Below are positions 20,067 to 27,813 of a DNA stretch of 29,190 bases, in pieces. Position numbers and translations under genes: made by a program. The DNA comes from Minisyncoccota bacterium. Its GTDB lineage: Bacteria; Patescibacteriota; Minisyncoccia; Minisyncoccales; UBA5738. The stretch covers positions 1 through 29,190 of the forward strand of contig JALOQL010000001.1 in the NCBI GenBank assembly GCA_025453415.1. The letters are read 5' to 3'. The notes under the pieces were generated by a model, which saw nothing but the letters and a program-made list of their open reading frames with translations, was not told the origin of the DNA and did not search any database. Each line of letters opens with the position of its first letter. Within the stretch, counting starts at the first letter, position 1.

Positions 20067-22964
20067 ATGGCTTTCAAATTTTCAACATTAAATCCACCAA
20101 AGCTCTTATTGGCATTTTTAATGCTGTTTTGTTTATTTTTATCGCCACAAAACGTCCTCGGCAGCAAATGCGGCCACGCTTTTTTTAAATGTTCCATCGA
20201 AGACACGTGCGGCAAATCAGGGCAAGTGATCGCCAAAGATATGCATACTTCCACCGTCGAGGGCGGCGGATGCGGCAAGCCATGGATAAAAGAATACTAT
20301 GCTTGCGATTCATGGCAAAAATGCGAAGCAACACCCGACTACATGCAATGCTATTGCGACGCCAATTGCCTGGATTATCCGCTGGACAGAAAATATTACG
20401 ATAACCCCGAACCCGATCCAAGCGGCGGCCGCCAGCCGCAAAACGAAAACCGGATCAATCTTCCGGTGGCGTTGGCATGGGAAAACATACCGGGATGGGC
20501 AAAAAAGTCACCCTCTTGGCCAGTCGAACAATTTAAAAATGTCGGCGAAGGACAATACGGCTTCCCGACGGATTCTTATCTTAATAATTTCTACGAAAAA
20601 GGCCCGAAAAGCTACATCATCGAGATCCAGGACGATCCGTCCACGCCAAACAGCGACGGTACAACCAACATGAATCTTCCCGCCGACCTTGTTGCGAAAA
20701 ACGCCAAGGTTATTAACGTCAACGGGCGAAAAACGTTTCAGGAAGCGATGCAAATAAACCAATTCAATTCCCGCGCCAACGGGGGAGAATGCTTTTTCAA
20801 CACCAACTCAAAATACCGCTGGCGCGTATACGCCTGCTGTGACAACGACGGCACTGACTGCGCCGACCCCAGCGGCGCAACCTGGTGGACTTTCACAACC
20901 AGCCCCGCCCCCGAACCGCTGGGAATAGCTGACAAAAATCGCCCCAATGAATCTGACCCAGCCCAAGATCCGGACTGGAACGGCAGCAAGCACCTTCAAG
21001 ACGTTGATTTTTGCAGTTCAAAACTTCTGTGGTGCAAAGCGAAGTTAACCGATAACGCCAGTCGTTTCTGGAAAAACTATAATTCGGCTCAGGCAGACTA
21101 TGCCATTAACTACCAAATGCGGGTAAAATTCAGCGAAAATTGGTCCCTTGGAATTTTCCCCAAATCAACATCTGGCGGAGCAATATGGCAAAATTACTTG
21201 AATAACGCGTTGAATTCCCTTAGTGATGTTTTTTCCAAATACCTAGAAAAAGCTGTCCGGCAAGCCGTCAGCGGCGATATCGACTACCAAAATCAAGAAT
21301 CATGTCATTACCTGAAAAAAAAGGACAATGTTTGCGAACCAGAATTGGTGTCATTTGAACCATATCTGGATAAAGTATCGAAAGACCCCAAATTCCATCC
21401 GTTTTACAATTCAAGCACGATGGTTGCCGGACGCACCAATTTATTTACCGGCAATATGGCTGGTGATCTCGTTTATTCATGGCAATTACAACCATGTTTT
21501 GATATCGGCGATAATAACGACACTGAATTTCCGTTTTGCTCAAAAAGCATCGACATCGGCTATGGACAAAAATGGAAATTTTCCGGCGCGAGAATTGATG
21601 TCGCAAAGATAGAACCACCCAATCGAAAAAACCCAGAAAACAATCCCAGCCAAGACAAAAACAAGCTGGTCGGTTCAAATGAGCAAATCCAATGGCTGGC
21701 CCCATGCGGCGCCAACTCTTTCCTTTACGACATTAAAGAAAAAAATACTGGTAAAAGTATTTTTACTGACGCACAAGCCATTACCGACGGAGGTCGACGA
21801 ACAACTTCTTCTCAAATAATCCTGTCATTGACCGAAAAAAACAACAACCCAGTGCAGGGAAGCGACCCACAAAGAGCAATTCTCAAAATCGACACTATTT
21901 ATGAATGGCGAGTTAAATCATGCTGGCCATCATTACCGCTTCCATCACTTCCAATAACGCAAATTTGCAGCGACAAATGGAGCTCTCCTTTTTATTTTCT
22001 CACCACAGGCCGCCCGCCGGTAGAAACATCATTGCAAAATACTAATGACTCGGTACCTCACGTAACTTTCACTTGGGAAGGAATTGCCGGCAAAGGATCT
22101 TATAATATAAAAATTTTCGATGCCCTGATGAATGAACTCCCGCTGGCAAAACCGAATCCCCAAAGAGATAATTTCTACGACTTTTCATATCAAGAGCCAA
22201 ACATAAAATACTACTGGAAAGTTCAAACTTGCGCTAACGCTGACGGCACGGTTTGCGGCGATTTTTCGGCCTTGCATCCCTATACGTCCAAGGATTTCAA
22301 AAAACCGTCGAACCTTTCTCCTGCCGGACAGATTACGCAACTCCCATCTTCACTAACCTGGGACAGCGAAGCAACGTATTTTTTAGTCAATGCCAGATTT
22401 TCAGGAGAGCAATCAACCAGCTGTGATCCAGCTTGGTTTAACAGCGAATATAAAAACAAAAAAATAACCACCAAAAATATACCCCTGAAAACAAAGATGT
22501 CCGGTGGGTCGCAATATTGCGCCGGAAATTATTGGTTTAGCGTGCAACCTTGCTTTGATGCTAATTGCAGCAAATTAAGCAACAATTACAGCGAAGAAAA
22601 TTTCTCTTTAGCCGACTCTGGAAAAGAAACCGGATTCATGGTTTGCGGCCAAAAAACCAACGACCCAAAAACCGATTACAATGAAAAAGAGCCTTGTTCA
22701 GTCAAGCACCTGATATTGACGGTTAAGGTAATTGTGAATTTCATAGTTTTCAAAGTCGCATTTTGGCTCCTGCCAATTCTGCTGGGAATAACCGGTTATT
22801 TCTTCTACACCTCTCAAGGTAATCCAAAAATTATCGGCGCGACGAAAGACGCCTGGAAAAAGATCGGTATCGGCTATGCGGTATTGTTTTTCGCTTGGGT
22901 GATTGTTTCGATCATAATGCAAATCGCAGGCTACAGTGCCGCAACATCGTGGAGCGCTTTATAA
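20067..22964 (+). CDS. Giant secreted Fn3-like protein with C-terminal pilin-like membrane module (paralogue 1)
   Basis: 965 residues from the ATG at 20067; an ATG at 20049 would lie within the -35/-10 spacer. Signal peptide about 1-32 (LLLAFLMLFCLFLSPQNVLGS). A Cys-rich head comes next, then five Fn3-like repeats, each ending in an aromatic-x-W/F-x-V/L-x-x-C strand: YRWRVYACC (near 250), YSWQLQPC (468), YEWRVKSC (611), YYWKVQTC (714), YWFSVQPC (822). A second Cys and often a WxF strand follow each, implying one disulfide per domain. After EPCSVKHLILTV come two hydrophobic helices (about 885-910 and 930-955) separated by a polar loop GNPKIIGATKDAWKK, ending IAGYSAATSWSAL. That is the layout of the small pilin at 8130-8519. 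Probably a surface adhesin anchored or polymerised through a pilin module. The second half is markedly A/T-rich. Confidence 0.85.
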   Translation: MAFKFSTLNPPKLLLAFLMLFCLFLSPQNVLGSKCGHAFFKCSIEDTCGKSGQVIAKDMHTSTVEGGGCGKPWIKEYYACDSWQKCEATPDYMQCYCDANCLDYPLDRKYYDNPEPDPSGGRQPQNENRINLPVALAWENIPGWAKKSPSWPVEQFKNVGEGQYGFPTDSYLNNFYEKGPKSYIIEIQDDPSTPNSDGTTNMNLPADLVAKNAKVINVNGRKTFQEAMQINQFNSRANGGECFFNTNSKYRWRVYACCDNDGTDCADPSGATWWTFTTSPAPEPLGIADKNRPNESDPAQDPDWNGSKHLQDVDFCSSKLLWCKAKLTDNASRFWKNYNSAQADYAINYQMRVKFSENWSLGIFPKSTSGGAIWQNYLNNALNSLSDVFSKYLEKAVRQAVSGDIDYQNQESCHYLKKKDNVCEPELVSFEPYLDKVSKDPKFHPFYNSSTMVAGRTNLFTGNMAGDLVYSWQLQPCFDIGDNNDTEFPFCSKSIDIGYGQKWKFSGARIDVAKIEPPNRKNPENNPSQDKNKLVGSNEQIQWLAPCGANSFLYDIKEKNTGKSIFTDAQAITDGGRRTTSSQIILSLTEKNNNPVQGSDPQRAILKIDTIYEWRVKSCWPSLPLPSLPITQICSDKWSSPFYFLTTGRPPVETSLQNTNDSVPHVTFTWEGIAGKGSYNIKIFDALMNELPLAKPNPQRDNFYDFSYQEPNIKYYWKVQTCANADGTVCGDFSALHPYTSKDFKKPSNLSPAGQITQLPSSLTWDSEATYFLVNARFSGEQSTSCDPAWFNSEYKNKKITTKNIPLKTKMSGGSQYCAGNYWFSVQPCFDANCSKLSNNYSEENFSLADSGKETGFMVCGQKTNDPKTDYNEKEPCSVKHLILTVKVIVNFIVFKVAFWLLPILLGITGYFFYTSQGNPKIIGATKDAWKKIGIGYAVLFFAWVIVSIIMQIAGYSAATSWSAL

Positions 22965-22971
22965 AACCACT

Positions 22972-22999
22972 TTTACTCAAACTCTTTTCAATTTATAAT
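22972..22999 (+). promoter_or_regulatory. Promoter of giant surface protein 2 and the downstream operon
   Basis: TTTACT (22972-22977), a 16-nt spacer, TATAAT (22994-22999), then exactly 6 nt to the ATG at 23006. The geometry is the same as upstream of paralogue 1 and predicts a leaderless mRNA. Confidence 0.65.
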
Positions 23000-23005
23000 A
23001 GTTTA

Positions 23006-25573
23006 ATGATCTCAAATCAAAAATCTATTTTTTGCATGGCAATCATCGGATTGGCGTTGGCGCCGTTTTTTGCCATGGCTACCGACACCTCGGACGTCAC
23101 TAAAAGCACCAAATACACGATTCCGGAGGGATGCGGCATCACCATCAAGGATGGCGGCAACTCCATCACCTGCGAATCATGGGAAGGCGGGTCGCAGGCG
23201 ACCACCATGGGCGCCAACATCGCCACCTGCCTTTGCTCGCCCAAATGCATGCAAGCGCCGCCCAACCATTATTATTACAATGACCCGGTAAAGAAAACCA
23301 AGCAAACCGATACGAACAACATCACCCTTCCGGTCATCCTGGCCTGGGATAACGTAACCGGGTGGCAGAAAGAGGACGGGGGATACCTTTGGTACTGGTC
23401 GGGCGCGTCCGGCAAGCAGACCGTCAGCTCCAAAGCCTTCGGCATCCGTTCCTATGTCCTGGAAATCGACAACTCTCATAACGAGTTGCGCGAAACCAAA
23501 AGCGCCGGCAACATTTTCCGCAGAATCCTGAAAACCACCGAGTTTGACCCGACCAACGAATTCTATCCTTGTTTTTTTAATTCCGACACCACGATAAAAT
23601 GGCGCGTGCGGCCCTGCTGCAAGGAAGACGGATCCTATTGCATGCCGGCGGAAAACGCCGAGTGGTGGACTTTCCGTACCAGCCCCGCGCCCGAACCGGT
23701 CTGGCCCAAGGATCCGGACTGGAACGGCGACGGCGACGCAAAAAATATTTCCTTCAAGGACGTAAAACTCAAATGGTGCCAGGCGCGCATCGACAATAGC
23801 AAAAAACCTTATAACGACAACCAACCCCTGGCGCTTTCCTATCAATTGCGCGTCTATACCAACGAAAACCAGGTCGTGCTCACCGGACAAACGATCCCAG
23901 CAGTATTTGCAAAGCTTGCGCAATGGCTGCAAACCGACAAACCGGCGCTCAAAAGCCCGCTAGCCTGCCACTACCTGGAAAAACAAGCCGATAATACTTG
24001 CAAGCCAGACGTAGTTAACCCAGTGGCTCCATTAAAAGTAAGGAATTCCGATTCATTTTATTACTGGTCGCATAAAGACCACCCCACACTGGACCGCGCC
24101 CTTTTTACGGAAAACCTGACTTATTATTGGCAGATCAGGCGATGTTTTAACAACCCTGCCGCAGGAACAGAAAGTTGCGACATTAACGATAAAAATGGTT
24201 GGGGCCAATTATGGGCCTTTACCACCAAAAATGAAACCCTTAATGCGCCAAACGGCATGGTGCCGCCCAACGACATTGTTTATGCCGACGCACAAAAAGC
24301 AAGATTAACCGGAATGCCGGGAAGCTTACAATGGGATGTTTCGAGCGGCGCAAATTCTTTTGCCTACGACATCCAAAAGATGAACGCCGACGGCACCGCG
24401 CAGTCTTTGGTTGGCAACGAACGCCGCACCACAAAATCTCAAATATTTTTCACGAAAAACAATTCCGGCGGCCAAGACAGCGAATCCCAAGGATTCGAGC
24501 TGGAGCTGGATACTGCCTATAAATGGCGCGCCAAATCCTGTTGGCCATCGATCCCGGTAGGGAATGTGTGCGACAGCACCTGGTCGCCTTGGTATTATTT
24601 CCGCACCACCGGAAGAGCGCCAAAAATCGATTCCCTGACTCCGGCGGCGGCGGCCAATAACATATCTTTGCCGGTTAATTTGGAATGGGAGGCGGTACCC
24701 GGCGCCAAATCATATATAGTAACCTTAAATGACGAAAAGATCGTCACCCAAAGCAACAATTACAGCGCCGATTATCCGAAAACCAACCAAAGCCAGATTT
24801 ATTCCTGGAAAGTGCAGACTTGCGCCGACAACGGCGGCAAGTTATGCAGCGGCGAAACTCCCGAAATATCTTTCATGACTGCCGCGCTAGGTTCATCCCA
24901 AAAACCGCTTGATCCGGCTAACATTCTCGACAACAGCAAATTAATATTCAATTTTTCTTGGGAACCGGTCACCGGCGCACATTATTACAAGTTCGTCCTA
25001 AACTATACGCAAAAATCAGGGAAAGAAACCAACGCGGCCTGCGCGCCCGGAAAGAAAGTTGAAAGAACTGTTACTGAAAACAGTCTGGCCGTAAAAAAGG
25101 ATATCGGCCAGATCTATTGCCTGGGCAAATACGAATGGAGCGTACTTGCCTGCCTGGACCAAGACTGCAATGACAAAGGGGCGGACCCGGCCGTCTGGAG
25201 TTTTGATTTTGTGGCCGGAGGCAAAGAAATCAAGGAAGGGGAAGCAATCCTGGCAACCTGCGGCCTGACCAATGACAACCCCAATACCGAATGGGACGAC
25301 CGCGAGCCGTGCAGCGTCAAACATCTTCTCTTGACCGTAATGCAGGCATTGAACATGATCCTTTTCCAGGTATCGTTCATCCTTTTGCCAATCCTGATTC
25401 TGGCCACCGGAGCAATGTATTATTTCCAATTTGGCGGGACGGAACTCATGGAACGGGCAAAATCATGGTGGAGGATCATCGGCATCGGTTACGTCCTGAT
25501 GTTTTTTGCCTGGGCGATCGTGGGAATATTTTTAAGCCTTTCAGGATACGGCGGCGTCTGGTGGAACATCTAA
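23006..25573 (+). CDS. Giant secreted Fn3-like protein with C-terminal pilin-like membrane module (paralogue 2)
   Basis: 856 residues. Signal peptide MISNQKSIFCMAIIGLALAP-FFAMA. It is collinear with the preceding protein: LPVILAWDNVTGWQ matches LPVALAWENIPGWA, and WWTFRTSPAPEP matches WWTFTTSPAPEP. The same five repeats occur: IKWRVRPCC (near 196), YYWQIRRC (373), YKWRAKSC (504), YSWKVQTC (598), YEWSVLAC (709). The end matches too: EPCSVKHLLLTV, two hydrophobic helices around a polar loop FGGTELMERAKSWWR, then IGIGYVLMFFAWAIVGIFLSLSGYGG. This is a clear tandem duplication kept at full length. It opens a four-gene operon (9, 9 and 8 bp gaps). Function inferred: adhesive surface subunit of a T4SS-like apparatus. 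Confidence 0.87.
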   Translation: MISNQKSIFCMAIIGLALAPFFAMATDTSDVTKSTKYTIPEGCGITIKDGGNSITCESWEGGSQATTMGANIATCLCSPKCMQAPPNHYYYNDPVKKTKQTDTNNITLPVILAWDNVTGWQKEDGGYLWYWSGASGKQTVSSKAFGIRSYVLEIDNSHNELRETKSAGNIFRRILKTTEFDPTNEFYPCFFNSDTTIKWRVRPCCKEDGSYCMPAENAEWWTFRTSPAPEPVWPKDPDWNGDGDAKNISFKDVKLKWCQARIDNSKKPYNDNQPLALSYQLRVYTNENQVVLTGQTIPAVFAKLAQWLQTDKPALKSPLACHYLEKQADNTCKPDVVNPVAPLKVRNSDSFYYWSHKDHPTLDRALFTENLTYYWQIRRCFNNPAAGTESCDINDKNGWGQLWAFTTKNETLNAPNGMVPPNDIVYADAQKARLTGMPGSLQWDVSSGANSFAYDIQKMNADGTAQSLVGNERRTTKSQIFFTKNNSGGQDSESQGFELELDTAYKWRAKSCWPSIPVGNVCDSTWSPWYYFRTTGRAPKIDSLTPAAAANNISLPVNLEWEAVPGAKSYIVTLNDEKIVTQSNNYSADYPKTNQSQIYSWKVQTCADNGGKLCSGETPEISFMTAALGSSQKPLDPANILDNSKLIFNFSWEPVTGAHYYKFVLNYTQKSGKETNAACAPGKKVERTVTENSLAVKKDIGQIYCLGKYEWSVLACLDQDCNDKGADPAVWSFDFVAGGKEIKEGEAILATCGLTNDNPNTEWDDREPCSVKHLLLTVMQALNMILFQVSFILLPILILATGAMYYFQFGGTELMERAKSWWRIIGIGYVLMFFAWAIVGIFLSLSGYGGVWWNI

Positions 25574-25582
25574 ATCAAATTC

Positions 25583-26251
25583 ATGAAATTGCTTAAATTA
25601 TATTTTATAGGAGTTTTGATATTTATCGGTTTTTTGATCGCCTCCACCTGGATGCAATATAACCGATTCCAAAGCCTGGCGCTAAATTATTCCGGAGCGC
25701 AACCCGGCCAAGCTTTAAGCCAGCTAATCAGCCAACCGCAACCCCAAACGCCAATACCTTCCAGCACAATCGTCGGCGGCAACAAAAAAGAATACACTTC
25801 TCCTAACGGCGATTTTAAAATAAAATACCCAAGCGAATGGAATGAAACCGCGGCTCCGCCGTCCGAAGAAGAATATGTCAAAACAATATTCTATGCTTAC
25901 GCAGCGGACCTCTCTGAGCATATAATAATACAAGAAAACGCCACCGGCACGGCAGAATCACTGGCCGAGCAATATAAAAATTACTTTTGGTCCCAAAACA
26001 ACGGCGCCAGAATTTCCGAATACCAGATAACCAACGCCAAACAACAAAAAATAACCGTCTACGAATTTGACAATGGATCTACCAGCATTATCTCCGGAGC
26101 CAGCGTAAGCCATAAGATGAAGACTGCATTTATCCCCATCGGCAATAAAATTTATGAAATTTCGGTCGTACTGGCGCAAACCGGACAAGATGCGGCATCT
26201 GAAAGCGAAAACATCTTTCGTTCGCTGGAAATAAATATTCCGGAAAAATAA
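25583..26251 (+). CDS. Membrane-anchored PsbP-like protein
   Basis: 222 residues. One N-terminal membrane helix (LYFIGVLIFIGFLIASTWM, about 6-24) and a Gln/Pro-rich linker (about 43-65) precede a domain beginning EYTSPNGDFKIKYPSEWNET. The sequence 'S..G.F.I.YP..W' is the signature of PsbP/MOG1-like domains. The rest fits that fold (FYAYAADLSEHIIIQEN; AFIPIGNKIYEISVVL; a closing ENIFRSLEI). It should face the outside. In bacteria such domains occur on lipoproteins and anchored proteins of unclear role. It lies 9 bp after paralogue 2 and 9 bp before the next gene, without Shine-Dalgarno, so translational coupling is likely. Confidence 0.78.
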   Translation: MKLLKLYFIGVLIFIGFLIASTWMQYNRFQSLALNYSGAQPGQALSQLISQPQPQTPIPSSTIVGGNKKEYTSPNGDFKIKYPSEWNETAAPPSEEEYVKTIFYAYAADLSEHIIIQENATGTAESLAEQYKNYFWSQNNGARISEYQITNAKQQKITVYEFDNGSTSIISGASVSHKMKTAFIPIGNKIYEISVVLAQTGQDAASESENIFRSLEINIPEK

Positions 26252-26260
26252 ACACATCCA

Positions 26261-27805
26261 ATGAATAATCAATTATTAAAATTCATCTTCTGCTTCTTTT
26301 TTTGCGCATCATCCATATTGATTGCGCCATCGGCATTAGCCGACAACGACGTCTGCGCGTCGAGCACCCACGCGGTCAAGTTGCAGGTTGAGGAATGGCC
26401 GGCGGCGCCTATCGGTAATTATCAATTAAATTCTGATTCGAAATTAACGGATCTCGTAGGATATTTTTTCGGTTGGGGAGTGGGATTGGGCGGCCTGGGC
26501 GTATTCATCGCCTTTATAATCGCCGGAGTCCAATACATAACTTCTGTCGCCGATCCGGGCAAATTGAACGACGCCAAAGACCGGATAAAATCCTCTCTAA
26601 TCGGAATGGTGCTGTTGCTTTCCAGTTGGGCGATTTTTAATTTGATCAATCCCAACTTGAACACGCTCAACAGTTCAAATTTATCCCTCAACCAAAATGG
26701 ATCAATCCCTTTTTTAGAAAGAGAGTGTCCAACAGGTCAAAGAAGCGACTGCTGCAAAATGACCGATCCAGCTTGCGATCCGGCCACGCTGGCGGTCGGC
26801 ACTTCGTGCCCACTGGTGGATAATCCTTCGTGCAACCCGAAATATTGGGCTTGTTGCCAAGATAATGATACCGTTTGCTTGAAAAAAGGATCTCGTCCCA
26901 CCTTTAAAGCAATCGGAGCGGCATGCACCGATCCATACGAGTGTATTACCGGTTTTTGTAACGCCACAACAATGTTGTGCGACGCCGGAACCAAAGCTGT
27001 AGGCCAAGCCTGCGCAACAGACGGCGAATGTCATGGAGATGTCGTTGGCAACATCTACACCAGTTATTGCAAAGAAACACTTACCGGAAGCATTTGCGCC
27101 CAAAAACAAGATATCGGCGCGATTTGCGAAAACGACAAGGATTGCAAAAGCAATAAATGCCAATGTGATAGATCGATTTGGCAAAAAAAATGCGTTGAAA
27201 ACCCCCCCGTTTGCAACATGATCTTTGAGCAAAAAGAACTTGGATGCGATATCGTCCGCTTCTATCAAAACCCAAATTTCCAAGGTGATTATATTGATTT
27301 TGAAGCAAATGATCGTGTTTACACCACAACGGCCGGAGGTACGATTATTGGCGCGGCCGGAGCCGTACCCAACCAGGAAATAAATGCCGACTGGGTTTTT
27401 TGGGGAGCTCCCGGAACTCCACCGTCTTGGAGTGATACGACTAGCACCATTCCGCGTTCATACCAAGCATTTACCTATCAGAAAGATGCCGATGGTAATG
27501 TTCTCTTGGATGGCAGTGGCCAACCAATGCTTTTGTCTTGCGGCGAGACCGGTTGCGCTTGCACCATCAATCGCTGCCTCAATGCGGATGCTTCCGGATG
27601 CGTTAAGGATACCGCCGATGATAGTTCGGGTAAATTCTCGGAATATGCCTACAATGATAATGTTTCGTCTCGCGAAATGATTGGGGCAAAAGTTAAAGAT
27701 CCGACAAAGCAAGGCTGGAAAGATTGGGGTACCGATAAAGTCGGAGAAATAAAAAGCGTAGGCGGCACACTTTTGTGCGAGACTATCGGCTGGGGTTGTC
27801 CATAA
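26261..27805 (+). CDS. Pilin-module protein with Cys-rich stalk and beta/gamma-crystallin-like domain
   Basis: 514 residues. Signal peptide about 1-28 (SALA-DND). Two hydrophobic helices at about 64-94 and 110-132, joined by VADPGKLNDAKDRIKSS, form the VirB2/'T4SS_pilin' layout common in Patescibacteria. Residues 155-320: about 25 cysteines in short G-x-x-C...C...C units (GAACTDPYECITGFC, GQACATDGEC, GAICENDKDCKSNKC), like small EGF/Dickkopf-type disulfide modules. Residues about 328-480: FYQNPNFQGDYIDFE matches a beta/gamma-crystallin Greek key (Y..pnF.G), and NDNVSS at 465-470 matches its N/D-N/D-x-x-S-S calcium motif. The C-terminus is Cys-containing. It is the second pilin-like fusion in the operon. 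Confidence 0.83.
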   Translation: MNNQLLKFIFCFFFCASSILIAPSALADNDVCASSTHAVKLQVEEWPAAPIGNYQLNSDSKLTDLVGYFFGWGVGLGGLGVFIAFIIAGVQYITSVADPGKLNDAKDRIKSSLIGMVLLLSSWAIFNLINPNLNTLNSSNLSLNQNGSIPFLERECPTGQRSDCCKMTDPACDPATLAVGTSCPLVDNPSCNPKYWACCQDNDTVCLKKGSRPTFKAIGAACTDPYECITGFCNATTMLCDAGTKAVGQACATDGECHGDVVGNIYTSYCKETLTGSICAQKQDIGAICENDKDCKSNKCQCDRSIWQKKCVENPPVCNMIFEQKELGCDIVRFYQNPNFQGDYIDFEANDRVYTTTAGGTIIGAAGAVPNQEINADWVFWGAPGTPPSWSDTTSTIPRSYQAFTYQKDADGNVLLDGSGQPMLLSCGETGCACTINRCLNADASGCVKDTADDSSGKFSEYAYNDNVSSREMIGAKVKDPTKQGWKDWGTDKVGEIKSVGGTLLCETIGWGCP

Positions 27806-27813
27806 CAAAAAAC

